Shown here: one piece after another, positions 45,565 through 58,213 of the stretch
Position numbering within the stretch: position 1 is the first letter of the stretch
Layout of the letters: the number at the start of each line of letters is the position of its first letter
Assembly (NCBI GenBank): GCA_947311845.1
Contig: CAMZMU010000059.1
Span: 55,662,617 to 55,726,616, forward strand
From: Poa pratensis
Lineage: Eukaryota; Streptophyta; Magnoliopsida; Poales; Poaceae
Reading direction: 5' to 3'
Length of the DNA stretch: 64,000 nt
Program-made: the position numbers and the translations under genes
Notes under the pieces: model-generated
What the model was told of the DNA's origin: nothing
What the model saw: the letters and a program-made list of their open reading frames with translations, nothing else
Database searches by the model: none

Positions 45565-47375
45565 TTAGCTCATCCTCGAGAAAGTTAACCTTGCTTCATC
45601 AAGTGGCTTCGTGAAAATATCGGCAAGTTGATCTCTTGTGGGAATATAGGCTAGCTCAATATCACCACGGGCAACATGATCTCGAATAAAATGATGACGA
45701 ATCTCAATATGCTTGGTTCTTGAATGTTGCACCGGGTTGTGGACGATCTTGATAGCACTTTCATGGTCACACAAAAGAGGCATTTTGTCACAATTGACAC
45801 CGTATTCCTTTAAAGTTTGCCTCATCCATAACAATTGAGTGCATGCACTAGCGGCCGCCACATACTCGGCTTCGGCGGTGGAGAGAGATATACAATTTTG
45901 CTTCTTAGAAGACCAACTCACCAAGGACCTACCAAGAAATTGGCATACCCCGAAAGTTGATTTCCTATCATCATGATCACCGCCCAATCCGAGTCCGCGT
46001 ACCCACAAAGAGAGAAAGTTGAGCCCTTTGGATACCACAAACCAAACCTTGGTGTATGAATGAAATATCGAAGGGTTCTTTTGACCGCCATCATGTGGCT
46101 TTCTTTAGGAGCGGCGTGATACCTTGTACATACCCCTATACTCAACACAATATCGGGTCTAGATGCACAAAGATAAAGCAAAGAACCAATCATGGAACGG
46201 TATACCTTTTGATCGACATCTATACCCTTTGGGTTAAGTTGTAGATGACATTTGGTGTCCATAGGATAGTGCTTCCCTTTAGCATCTTGCATATCAAATC
46301 TCTTGAGTATGTCTTGGATATATTTGGCTTGAGAGATGAAAGTCGCTTCATTCAATTGCTTGATCTCAAAACTAAGAAAGAACTTCAACTCTCCCATAAT
46401 TGTCATATCAAACCTATCGGTCATAAGCTTTGAAAATTCTTCATTAAAAGCTTTGTTAGATGAGCCAAAGATAATATCATCAACATAAAGTTGGCATATG
46501 AAAAGCTCCATTTTAACCCTCTTAGTAAAGAGAGTGGGATCGATTTTCCCAACCTCAAATCCACGGTCTACTAGAAGCTCTCTAAGGTGCTCATACCACG
46601 CACGTGGAGCTTGTGTAAGTCCATAGAGCGTCTTATCGAGCTTGTAGAGATAGTTAGGGAACTTGGGATCCTCGAAACCCGGTGGTTGCTTAACATATAC
46701 CAAATCCTTTAAAGGACCATTAAGAAAGACACTTTTCATATCTATTTGTTGTAATTTAAAGTTATGATGTGATGCATATGCAAGAAGGATACAGATGGAC
46801 TCAAGGCGAGCCACGGGTGCATAAGTCTCTCCAAAATCAATGCCTTCAACTTGAGAGTACCCTTGTGTAACCAATCTTGCCTTGTTCCTTACAACCATTC
46901 TATGCTCATCTTGCTTGTTTTTGAATATCCACTTAGTGCCTATAACATTGTGGCACTCCTTTGGCTTCTCAACTAACTTCCACACCTTGTTCCGCTCGAA
47001 GTTGTTGAGCTCTTCATGCATGGCATTCAACCAATTTGGATCTTCAAGTGCTTCAAATACTTTATTTGGTTCCACCATTGAGATGTGTGCTTGATGCTCA
47101 CTAAAGCTTGTCAATTGACCCCTTGTGGTAACCTTGCTATGTAGGTCACCAATAATTGCTTCTAGATTATGACTCTTTATTTTCAAATCTCTTGCAACTC
47201 TTGCTTTACGACGGGTTTCGATATCTCTATTGGATCTTGGAGGTATCACTTGATCATTTGAGTCTCCGTCTTGACTGAAATGTTGACCTTGATCATCATT
47301 TTGCACATCTTCATGAGAAGGAGAGGGTTGATCTTGGTCTTGACCTTGGCTAGCATCAACAATAGGAGAGCTTGG
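45565..47375 (-). pseudogene. Copia reverse transcriptase and RNase H
   Basis: The RT part has NVIGTKWIFKNKQDE, RLVTQGYSQVEGIDFGETYA, the catalytic LYVDDIIFGSS and GELKFFLSFEIKQ. RNase H follows with GYADSDW, KKQNCISLSTAEAEYVAAAS and LADIFTKPL. The frame shifts once near 45985, between YADSDW and the following DDRKST, consistent with loss of one base, and again close to the end. At its upstream side a single TAG (about 47375) separates it from the integrase frame, in the same phase. The enzyme copies element RNA into DNA in virus-like particles; this copy cannot make it. Confidence 0.93.
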
Positions 47376-48890
47376 CTATTGCATAGCAAATTGGTCAACT
47401 TGAGGAGGGTCTTGAACTTGTTCTTGGGTTGGTGCATCATTTGCTTCCATGGTAGGCGCCGGTTCAACTTGTGATGATGAGGTCTCCACTTGACTGGAGC
47501 ATGGACTTGCTTGAGGAGGCTCATGATGGATCTCAATGGGGCGATAGAAACCAACGCCCATTCTTCTTATAGCATCTGGAGGTTCCTCATTATCTACATT
47601 ACAAACATGAAATTGCGCCACTTGGGAGCCATTATTCTCATCGAACTCCACACTACAAGATTCTACAACTCTCTCGGAGGATTTGTCGTAGACTCTATAA
47701 GTGTGGGATTCGGCACCGTAACCAACAAAAATATCCTCTAAAGCTTTAGACTCAAACTTAGACAAACGAACACCTTTGATCTTATAGAAACACTTACAAC
47801 CAAATACCCGGTAGTAGGAGACATTGGGCTTGTTGCCGGTGAGCATCTCATAAGGTGTTAGCTTCTTGCCTTTGTGAAAGAATAGCCGGTTTGATGAATG
47901 ACACGCCGTGGATATGGCCTCGGCCCACAAGAAGAGTGGAGATTTAAACTCCGCCAACATGGACCTTTCCATATCCATAAGAGTCCGGTTCTTCCTCTCG
48001 GCTACACCATTTTGTTGAGCGGTATATGCAGCGGAATATTGATGACGAATTCCCTCTTCACTAAGAAACTCATTTAAGGTGTAGTTCTTAAACTCAGAGC
48101 CATTGTCACTCCTAATGGCCAATATGGGAATATTGTGTTGACGTTGAACTTCATTGGAGAAATCGATGACGGCTTGTTGAGTCTCATCCTTCGACTTGAA
48201 GAAATAAACCCAAGTAAATCTTGAATAGTCATCAACAATCACCAAACAATACTTCTTCCCACCAAGACTTGGTTGAGGGAAGGCACCAAAGAGATCAACA
48301 TGAAGAAGTTCCAATATCCTCTTTGATGAAATGATGGTCTTGCTTGGGTGGGGAGAATCATGCATCTTTCCTTCAACACAAACCCTACAAAGACGATCTC
48401 TAGACAAAGAAATATTCTCTTTTAGTCCAAGAATGTGGCCACCCTTTTGAAGACTTTGCAAAGTTCTCATGTTGATATGGGACAAGCGGCGATGCCACAA
48501 CCACCCCACGTCGGCCTTTCCGAATAGGCACATTGCTTGAGTGTTGGTTGACCCCGAAAAGTCTACCACAAACAACTCATTTTCAACGTACCCAACGAAC
48601 ATGACCTTTAGAGTCTTGCTCCACAAGAGTACCACCATATCAATAGTAAAATGGACATCAAAGTTCATCTTATTAAGTGCACGAACTGACATTAAGTTGT
48701 AACCGAGGGACTCGACAAGCATGACATTTACAAGGGTGATATCCTTTGCAACTACCACCTTGCCGAGGCCCTTAACCTCAGCTCTTGATTTATCACCATA
48801 AGTGACGGTTGAGTGATTTATATTTGGTCCCAACTCCGTCATGATCTCCTTACTTCCGGTCATGTGACTAGTGCATCTACTATCAACCAC
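47376..48890 (-). pseudogene. Copia protease and integrase
   Basis: Opens MVDSRCTSHMTG, the aspartic protease active-site region; relatives have DSGC or DSGA, so the glycine is replaced by arginine. The integrase zinc finger is HRRLSH...CRVCVEGK (HHCC). Catalytic acidic residues are visible in VDLFGAF, RSDNGSEF and QNGVAERKNRT. The C-terminal part continues to YDKSSERVVESCSVEFDENN. The 505-codon frame is uninterrupted up to the TAG at its end. The first codons may continue the upstream gag frame, since Copia gag-pol is one polyprotein. Confidence 0.93.
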
Positions 48891-48917
48891 CCATTTCGAT
48901 CCACCAGAAGCATAGTC

Positions 48918-50105
48918 CTACAAGAAATCATTGCTTGATTTTAGGTACCCATCTTGCAATGGGTCCTCTTTGGTTAGCAACAAGGGTTTTAGAAACCCAA
49001 ATAACACGAGCAACATATCCATCATAAGGACCAACATATTTTGCATAAACATCATCATAATAATCAACATATAAAATGTAGTGAGGGTTAGCATTTCCCG
49101 CAAAATCACTACGAGTGGTCTTGCCCCTAGTGGCATTCCCACTCGCAATAGGAGTCTTGGTTTGTGCGGGCTTGGCCTTGTTGTTGCCCTTCTTCTTTGC
49201 CTTGGCACCAAGACCCTCCTTCCCTTTGTGTTGTTTTTGCTCAACAACATGAGCAACAACCTTTTCTTTACCTTTGGAAATTGAGGTCTTGGCACTAGTG
49301 GTCTTAGCAAGCTCAACCTTCAACCTAGCATTTTTCTCAATAGCATTTACATGATCACAAGAGGGAGTAGAGGTGCTAGGTGAAATAGACTTAGAAAGTT
49401 GAGTTTGTATTTGCTCATGAGACTTGACTAGAAGAGAGTGAGTAATTTCCAAAGCCTTGTGAGCCTTGTCAAGTTTCTCAATGTCTCCATTAAGTCTAGC
49501 ATTAGCAACCACAAATTCGGTTTTCTCCTTTTTAATCACTTTATATTTAGCAATGACATGATCTCTTTCCTTAATGATTTTAGCAATTATTTCATCATTA
49601 GTCTCATCAAGAGACTCAAGTCTCTCCTCAAGAGAAACTCTATACTCATGCTCTTCTTTAAGAGAAGCATTTATGGATGCTATGGTGAGAGAGTCCTCTC
49701 TCTCAATTTTACCCTTGACCTCAAGGAGGTCTTCGGCTGCACCAAGTTGCCTCATGAGAGACTCAACATGTTTCTTAGCTTCACCTTGCAAGTTAGCCAC
49801 AAAAGTATCGAAAGCAACAAGTTTTTTCTTAATCTCAAGACTAGAGATATCATCCATTTCATGCATAGCCTTAGGGTGGGAGATGATACCTCGGAAGCCT
49901 TAGCCATGAGACAACGAGCGATGGTGTTGGAGATGTTCTCATTGGGGGATTCAAAGAGAGAAGGTGATGATGTTGAGGTAATGGCCAATGCGGCCACCTC
50001 ACGAGTGGTTTCTTCTTCTTCGGAATTGTCGGAAGGATACTCCTCTTGAGTCATCAACACAATTCTTGGTGATTTCTTGAAGAATGGCTTCTCCTTGATA
50101 AATGG
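48918..50105 (-). pseudogene. Copia gag, C-terminal coiled-coil part
   Basis: From the Gypsy insertion point the minus strand reads KKSPRIVLMTQEEYPSDNSE, shifts frame near 49870, then encodes a long coiled coil (LEIKKKLVAFDTF, SLEERLESLDETNDEIIAKI) and a lysine-rich tail KGKEGLGAKAKKKGNNKAKP. Coiled coils in an extended gag are typical of Sirevirus-like Copia elements. A further frame change occurs close to 48925 before protease. Confidence 0.8.
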
Positions 50106-50715
50106 TGTTGGGGGATAATAACCCGGTATACTCATGACCAAGGAAGAATCAGTCGGACGGCCCAAGGACTGGTCCGAGTGATGTGTACAAGATATGGGCC
50201 GGGTTATAGCTGGGCCAATATGCCTAACATGACTCGTCTCTAGAAGGAAGGACCTAGAAGAACTGGAGTCCGACTGAAGGAAGGAACCGGGTGACTTGGA
50301 GGCTACGGAAGGTCAAGAAGAACCTAGAGTAGGACTCCGGGCTCGTATGTAACTCGGTATTCATTGTAAGTTCGGGAGACCCGGCGTCTATATAAACGGG
50401 CTCCCAGAACATAGATAGACAAGTCTTAAGTCTCAAGTTATAGGAGATCGAGTAACCCTAGTTCGATATCATCGCTATCAAGCGAAACCCTTGTAACCTG
50501 TCTCGTAACCCGGCTCTGTTGTCGTAGCCGAGTTATCGAGACCTCGAGATCAATAACATAGAAGCAGGAAGTAGGTCTTTATCTCCAATGGAGAGGCTGA
50601 ACCTGGGTAAACCCTTTTTCCCCAACGAGCGTGACAATCTCCTGAAGGACCAAGGCGCCTTGCCCCAATCATCAAGTTACCCTATGGTAACATCTGCCGT
50701 GATAACCCCACGACA
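50106..50715 (+). repeat. 5' LTR of the Gypsy element with TATA box
   Basis: Starts TGTTGGGGGATAATAACCC and ends CCCCACGACA. TATA box CTATATAAAC at 50389-50398 is the likely start of genomic RNA. Several CCGAGT / ACTCGG motifs in both orientations lie upstream. Confidence 0.95.
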
Positions 50716-50735
50716 GTTGGCGCCCACCGTGGGGC
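50716..50735 (+). other. Primer binding site of the Gypsy element
   Basis: GTTGGCGCCCACCGTGGGGC directly follows the LTR end CGACA. This type is common in grass Gypsy elements of the Tat and related groups. Confidence 0.88.
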
Positions 50736-50779
50736 CTGCGACCAAAGCTGTCCTCATCAAGGGAGAAGCTCTGCGAGGG

Positions 50780-53586
50780 ATGGAGAACCTCGCGATCGGC
50801 GAAGTCAGGATGGATCGGCACGGAAACGCATCGTCGACGATTCCGGCTGGAAGGAAGAAGCAGATCTGCTGGAAACCGGCCGGGTGATCCCGTTCGGTCG
50901 GATCAACGTCTTCGTAGGTATGATTAATGCAACTCAGCAAATTGATGACGAGGTTATGTGCGACTCCGTTTCAGGGGCAGCCACCATCGTCCAATCTGAT
51001 GGAGAAGAGTCAGTCGGAACAGGAGGTTTCGAACATCAGTCGGACATCCAGGCTTGCGAGCCGGAGTGCCGACACGAGGAAGATTTGGATACAGATACTG
51101 AATCGATCTTACCGTTGTTTGACGAGAGATTTGGGTACGTGGCTGATGAGGAAGATTATGAGTCGGAGCCAAGGACCATGAAGCGTGCGGTGTACACCCT
51201 GATGAACCGCAATGATGGGACAGAAGCTTCAGTGAGTGAGGACGATGCACGCGCGCGGCCAGAGAAAACAGAGAAAGAGTTCAGCGTCATCCGACCTTTC
51301 AACCGGGTGACGGCTCGGAACAGCCGGTTTTGATGGAAATTCCACCAGTTTTGAGGCCCTTGGACTTTGACGCTGCAATAGTTACCACCCCAATCACACC
51401 AGATAACGCAGCAACCCGGGCGCAGCAATTGGATACGTTACGAATCACGCTGGAGAATCAACAGAAGGCTTTATTGGCGGAGCAGCAGCGCATGTTTGAT
51501 GAGCAACAAGAGATAGAACGGGATCGAGCCCGTGTGGAGCAAGAAAGGTTAACAGTGCAGAATCGCCATGAAGATCTTACAGCAGTACATCAGAGGAGGC
51601 TCCAGACCCGGGTGATGCCAGGCATGACCTTAGATCCAACAAGATTGAACTTTGCATCACCAAACGGAGCTCCCAATGTCACTCGGCCTGAGCAGCCCGG
51701 TTGGAATCGGGCATGGAATCATGGTTAGAGCAAATCAGGGAGGAAACGGGGTGCCACCCAACACTCGGGCTGGAGCTCAGCAAAATCAGAACACAACGGC
51801 TGCGGGTGGTATGCCACCACCAGCAGATCGGTTCCACACGCCCAGTGGTCACTACTCAAATCCGGCTGATAACGTGTACGCAGCAACATTAGCATTATGC
51901 CGCATGCCGATTGATCAATCGCCAGAGGGAGAAGAAGCACGCAGGGCAATTGAGATGTTGAAAACCGCGATCACGCAGCAGGGCAACATGCCGGATAAGA
52001 GTGGAGCGTTACATTCAACACCATACAATAGCCGAGCAACCGGAGTCATCACGGAGAAACACCGAGGCCAGCCGGATCAGGCGTCAGGAACGGACAGCAG
52101 AATCAAGGTCACCCGGCGCCGCAGCCTCAACGTTCGGGACACATCAGCAGAGGCCAGCTCAGAATCAGCCGGCGCCGAGGCCGCATCAACCGGCCCCGGC
52201 CCAGTCTGTGGCCCAAGCGATTGTCAACAGTTCAAGAGCACGGCGTGCGGCGAGCGCAAACCCGGCTTTAGGTGTCGCCGGAGGAGCCGGAGGACAACCT
52301 GAAGCAGGAGTGATGGGCAACGCACCAAATACCGGGTCAGGTTTGCCGTTAGTTTCTTCATTACTTAACCCGGTTGGAACTAAATGTCTTTCAGATGCTA
52401 TCAAGAGTGAACCTTTTCCTGAGAAGTTTAAAGAGCCTAGCAAGGTGACGAATTATGACCCCAGCATGGATCCAGAAACATGGCTCAGCAGTTACGAGAT
52501 GGCGATGAGTATTCGCAATGCCACGGCCAACTTGTGCGCGAGATACATGTACCTGATGATGAGTGAAGGAGCAGCAAAGTTATGGTTCAATGGATTACCC
52601 GAGAAATCTATCAATTCTTGGGATGAGTTGAAGGCATTATTTGTCAAGAATTTCAAGGGCACGTGTGAGAAGTTGTTCACTATAGAGGATTTGGAGCGAT
52701 GTTTCCAGAAGAAAGGCGAGTCAGCGCGTCACTGGATGCGCCGAGTTACAGCCATCATTCACTCATCAAAGGGAATTACACCAGCTGCGGCCGTGTCATC
52801 AATGGAGAAAACCTGCAGATATGACCCGGTAATTCAGAAGATGGGTCGACTGAGGGCCACTGGCGAAGCAGAAACAATCACCATGGGGCAGCTGATGGAA
52901 GCGGCTCATAAGCACGCATCCACAGACAAGACCCGGGATGATGATGAAGATAAGGGAAAAGGAAACGTCAACAACGGAGGAAAGAACCACAACAACAACG
53001 GTAACAACAACAACGGAAACAATAATCACAATGGTAACAATGGGAATAACTCCAAAAGGCAGCACGAGGGTGGTTCAGATTTGGTGGCAAACACAAACAC
53101 GGGTATAACAAGTTTCAGCGGCGAGATGATAATTATCGAGGCAATAACAACAATGGCAATTACAGGGGAAATTTCCGAGGACCGGCTAACCCCCAGGAAG
53201 CATTCAACATGCCGTGTCCACGTCATAGTAGGAACGGTAAACCGGCAAATCACTCTTTGTCCCAGTGTGTTGATCTTCAGAGATGGAAGAACGAAGAGTT
53301 TGCCAGGATGAGTATGGGAGGAAACGGCCCGAGGCCGGGTAATGGAAATAACCCGGCCAACGGACCACAAGCTGGAGGAAATAATGGAGGACCACCCGGC
53401 CCGGATAACGGACCAGCCGGGTTAGGTTTCCAGCAAAACCCCAAGGAGTTAAATCGAGGACAGTATCATGTTACAGTTTCCAGCACTAGTCGGAGAGATC
53501 AGAAATTGAAGAAAAGAGCTGTCAACGCTTCTTCCCGCAGTTCCGAGATATTTGAAGTGGTCCGAGTATCCGATCACTTGGTCTAG
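50780..53586 (+). pseudogene. Gypsy gag, frameshifted
   Basis: Likely start MENLAIGEVRMDRHGNASST at 50780. A glutamate/glutamine-rich coiled coil follows (LRITLENQQKALLAEQQRMF, 51435 onward). The gag core is recognised by DPETWLSSYEMAMSIRNATA, AAKLWFNGLPEKSINSWDEL and FQKKGESARHWMRRVTAI. Downstream comes an asparagine/glycine-rich stretch (52970-53060) and a CHHC knuckle, CPRHSRNGKPANHSLSQC. Frames change near 50885, 51330, 51730, 52300 and 53100. Gag would coat the genomic RNA and form particles; this copy cannot be translated whole. Confidence 0.85.
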
Positions 53587-56500
53587 AGAGGATCACCCGG
53601 CCCGAGTAGATGCACCTGGAGCGTTGGCTTTAGTTGTTGCACCTCAGGTTTCGGGTATATTTTACACAAGGTTCTTATGGATGGAGGTAGTAGCATCAAC
53701 ATTCTGTATTGGGATACATTCATCCGGATGGGTTTCACAGCCAAACAGCTTCACCCTTCCAGTACTATCTTTCATGGTATTGTCCCTGGAAAGTCGGCAA
53801 GACCAGAGGGAACAATAACATTGGAGGTCGCGTTTGGAGAATCAAAGGATAATTTCAGGTCTGAGATGATTTGTTTGAGGTGGTCAAATTGAAGAGCCCT
53901 TATCATGCTCTCTTTGGCCGCAATGTTTTTGCTAGATTCATGGCGAGGCCGTGTTATGTGTACCTAAAGATGAAGATGCCAGGTCCAAACGGTATTATCA
54001 CAGTCAATGGCAGTCGTGAGTTGGCGTTACAATGTGAGGAAGGTGATGCTGTTATGGCAGAACAAGCCTGTGCGGAAGAGGAGTTGAATTACTACAAAGC
54101 TACCACAAACCCGGATGATGGGACAATTTTGAAGAAACCAATGACCGAAGAGAGGGCGAAATTCAAAGCGGCTCAAGATACCAAGATGATTGACTTCGTG
54201 CCGGGTGATTCGTCCAAGCAGTTCTCTATCGGGTCAAATCTGACTGACAAATAGGAAAGCGCGCTCATCGAATTCATCCGTGAGAATCGGGATGTCTTTG
54301 CATGGAAACCTAGTGACATGCCAGGCATACCGACTGAATTCGCTGAGCACCGCTTACATGTTGATCCTAAAGCAAGACCGATTAAACAGGGATTGCGCAG
54401 ATTGAATGAGGAAAGAAGAAAGGTTGTAGGAGAAGAGATAGCTCGTTTACTCGCCGCAGGATTCATTATGGAAGTGTTACATCCAAAGTGGTTGGCTAAC
54501 CCGGTTTTAGTGTTGAAAAAGAACAATGAGTGGAGGATGTGTATTGATTTCACAAGTTTGAACAAGCATTGTCCGAAGGATCCGTTTGCGTTACCAAGGA
54601 TTGATCAAATCATAGATGCTGTGGCAGGTAGTGATCTTTTGTGTTTCCTGGATGCATATTCAGGATATCATCAAATCAAGCTTGCAGAGGAAGATTGGGA
54701 GAAGACATCATTTATCACCCCATTTGGAGCTTTTTGTTACAAGAACATGACATTTGGACTGAAGAATGCTGGAGCAACTTATCAGAGGTGCATCCAGAGT
54801 TGTTTTGAGAAGCAGATAGATCGGAACGTGCATGCGTACGTTGATGATGTGGTGATCAAGACAAAGAAGGCTGAGACATTTATTGATGATTTGAGAGAAA
54901 CTTTTGCTAACTTAAGGAGGTATCAGATGAAGTGTGTGTTTGGAGTTCCATCAGGAAAATTACTCGGCTTTATTGTGTCCGAGCGTGGGATTGAAGCAAA
55001 CCCGGAAAAGATAGCAGCAATCAATAGGTTGGGAAAGCCGACTGAATTGAAGGAAGTCCAGAAGATCACTGGCTGCGTTGAGTAGATTCATATCCCGACT
55101 GGGAGAGAAAGCAATTCCTTTATACCGACTCTTGAGAAGTCAGATAAATTTGTTTGGGATGAGGAAGCTGATAAAGCCCTGGAGACATTGAAGGAAACAT
55201 TATCGAAAGCACCAATCTTAGCTGCTCCAGCTCCAAAGGAGCCCATGCTGTTGTACATAGCTGCAAATTCCCGAGCAGTTAGTGTAGTTTTGTGGTGGAG
55301 CGAAAAGAAGAAGGAAAGGAGCATCTGGTTCAAAGGCCGGTTTATTATGTCAGTGAGGTTTTGACTCCGGCTAAACAGAGGTATCCCAGTGGCAGAAGTT
55401 AGTTTTTGGCGTTTTCATGGCCAGTCGGAAATTGAAGCATTACTTTCAAGAACACCCCATTACAGTGGTGAGTGGAGCACCATTGGCAGACATTGTGTGC
55501 AATACTGAAGCTACTGGAAGAATTGCCAAGTGGGCGATTGAGATGGGTGATTATCACATCAAGTATGAGCCTCGCACAGCGATTAAGTCACAAGCCTTGA
55601 TTGATTTTGTCAACGATTGGACTGAGTTAAGCACGGCACCACCCAAGGCGCCGAGTTATAAGTCATGGGTTATGCATTTTGATGGATCCAAGCAATGAGG
55701 GATCAGGAGCAGGAGTGGTTCTCACTTCGCCCAAAGGAGATAAGATGAGTTATGTTCTTCAGATTCACTTTGATTGCACCAATAATATTGCCGAGTATGA
55801 AGCTTTGTTACATGGTTTGCGCATTGCCAAGGAGATGAACATCAAAAGGATCATGTGTTTTGGTGACTCGGATCTTGTAGCGCAGCAAGTTTCTGGGACT
55901 TGGGACAGGAAAGATGAGAAGATGGCGGCTTACAGAAGGGCTGTTGATGAAGCAGCTGGATTCTTTTCAGGATTCCAGGTGGATCATATTGATAGAAGGA
56001 AAAACGAGGCAGCAGATGCTTTGTCAAGATTGGGATCACGTAGAGAGCCAGTTCCACCTAATGTGTTCCTGGACGAGTTATGGAAGCCATCAGTCCAACT
56101 TCCGGGTGAAGAGGAAGATGATAGTCCAGATCAAGATTCCGAGTTAGTAGCAGCGTTGCATGAGATTCCTGAGTGGACTGAACCATATCTGGATTATATG
56201 ATAAGGAAGATTCTGCCGAGTAATGAAGTTATGGCGCGACAAATTGTCAGAAGATCACTCGGTTATGCAGTAATTGATGGTGAGTTGTACAAGCGCAGTG
56301 TTTCTGGAGTTTATCAGCGATGTGTTTCATCAGTCGAAGGAAGGCAAATTTTGCAAGAGATACATGCTGGGGACTGTGGTCATCATGCTTCATCTAGGTC
56401 TCTGGTGGCCAAGGCATTTAGGCATGGATTCTTTTGGCTCACAGCTTTCAAGGATGCAGAGCAGATTGTTAGGGCATGTGATGGATGTCAAAGATATGCA

Positions 56501-57447
56501 AGACAGGAGCATGTGCCGGCTCAGGAATTGAGGACAATACCAATCACCTGGCCGTTTGCAGTTTGGGGTCTTGATATGATGGGGCCCTTTCAGATGACAT
56601 CGTGCAAGAAAACTCATCTCTGGTGGCTGTTGATAAGTTCACTAAGTGGGTTGAAGTAGAGCCAGTTACAAGTTGTGATGCTTCCAAAGTTGTCACGTTT
56701 CTGAAGAAAATTATCAGTCGGTTTGGCTATCCTCACAGTATCATCACAGATAATGGGACCAACATGTCACTCGGTGAAACAGAGATATTCTGCAAAGAGA
56801 AGGGAATCAGATTAGACCTTGCTTCGGTGGCACATCCACAGGCCAACGGGCAGGTAGAAAGGAGTAATCAGAAATATTGAAGGGAATCAAACCAAGACTT
56901 CGAGTTCCGATTGAAAAGGCGTATGGAGCTTGGGTGAAAGAGTTACCCGCAGTGGTTTGGGGGATCAATACAACCCCGAATAGATCAACCAAGCGTACAC
57001 CGTTCTTTCTGGTGTATGGAGCAGAAGCAGTGTTACCGAGTGATATAGTCCATGACTCGCCAAGAGTGGCGGCATATGTGGAGTCAAGCAATGCAATTGC
57101 AAGGGAGGATTCGATTGATGCCCTGAAGAGGAGCGTGAATTAGCATTGGAACGGTCCGCAGTTTATCAGCAAGATTTGCGGCGCTATCATAGTCGCCGAG
57201 TAAGATCAAGAACTTTCCAGGAAGGAGATTTAGTTTTACGGCTCAGACAGAAGCAGGCAGGGATGCAAAACTAACTCCTCCATGGGAAGGGCCGTTCCTC
57301 ATCAGTCGGAAATTGCACAATGGTTCATATTATCTGATAGATGTGAGAGAGAAAGGTGAAGAGAACAACACGGACCATGCTATCCTTCCTATGGAAGAGA
57401 CGAAGCGGCCGTGGAACATTGCTCATCTTCGCCCGTATTATACCTAG
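53587..57447 (+). pseudogene. Gypsy pol: PR, RT, RNH, second RNH, IN
   Basis: Protease motif MDGGSSINILY (53677). RT from 54318 with LHPKWLANPVLVLKK, FLDAYSGYHQI and the catalytic YVDDVVIKTK. RNase H follows with PAPKEPMLLYIAA. A second RNase H-like domain begins near 55670 with GSGAGVVLTSPKGD, NNIAEYEALLHGL and RRKNEAADALSRL. The integrase has the HHCC finger (HAGDCGHHASS...CDGCQRYA), WGLDMMGPF, ITDNGTNM and NGQVERSN, and its C-terminal part ends RPYYT at 57447. Frameshifts or stops fall near 53890, 54252, 55083, 55400, 55696, 56620-56658, 56878 and 57141. No chromodomain was seen. Confidence 0.92.
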
Positions 57448-58213
57448 TGAACATGAACCTAGGCCGAGTTATGTAACACACGATGTAACCCCCAGCAGGT
57501 TTCAGACGCGCTCTTTTCCTTACCAGGGTACCTAAGGGGACTGGAAGGTTTTTAATGAGGCGGCTTGCTGGTGTATCTTTAATAAAGAAGAGTATTGAGA
57601 AGAAATCTTTTCTACTGTTTTACTTTTTATGCATGGTTTATGTTTAGTTATAAAGCTTGGCCCAAAGGAGTGCTTAGCAAAAAGTCCTATAGCTGTTGCC
57701 CAAGAGAGCACGCATAGAGATGTTTGAGATCAGTGGGGTAATGATGCATAGTTTAAGCCTTTACTTGTAAACATTGATCCAGGGCTTGGGGACTTATGAA
57801 TTATAAATTCATAAGTTTTAATCCTAAGACCCGGCTTTTAAGCCTTAATTTTGTTCTTGGTTAAACTTGCCTATCAGTTTGATGTTACTCACAATTTTAT
57901 GACCAGATTGCTTACTTGTTAATTCAATCAACTATGATGCCCATGCTGGGACTTAGTTTGACCCTGTTTTAGCAAAGGAAAAAGTAGCAACTGAGAAAGT
58001 CATGTGAAAGCCGACTGATAAGAAGCTAAAGATAAACCAAAAGGGTCATCTAAACCATAAAAATATAAGTTATTACAAAATATTGAGTGTTTCATATAGT
58101 GCACAGACGCACCATCAAATAAAAGGCAAAGTATTTCAAGCATATTACAATGCCATTGGCCGAATAATTGTTTTGCAGAAAAAGTACAGCATGGAAACTG
58201 GCTCATAGCCGGG
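57448..58213. other. Gypsy 3' region between pol and antisense gene
   Basis: No coding frame. Contains one GCTTGGGGACTTATG motif (57784-57798), like the polypurine tract, immediately joined to a near-perfect palindrome CTTATGAATT/AATTCATAAG (about 57792-57814). Confidence 0.7.

Noticed and set aside
51652..52302. 216-codon plus-strand frame in the Gypsy gag region
   Set aside because: Partly real gag and partly an alternate frame across a frameshift; not a separate gene.
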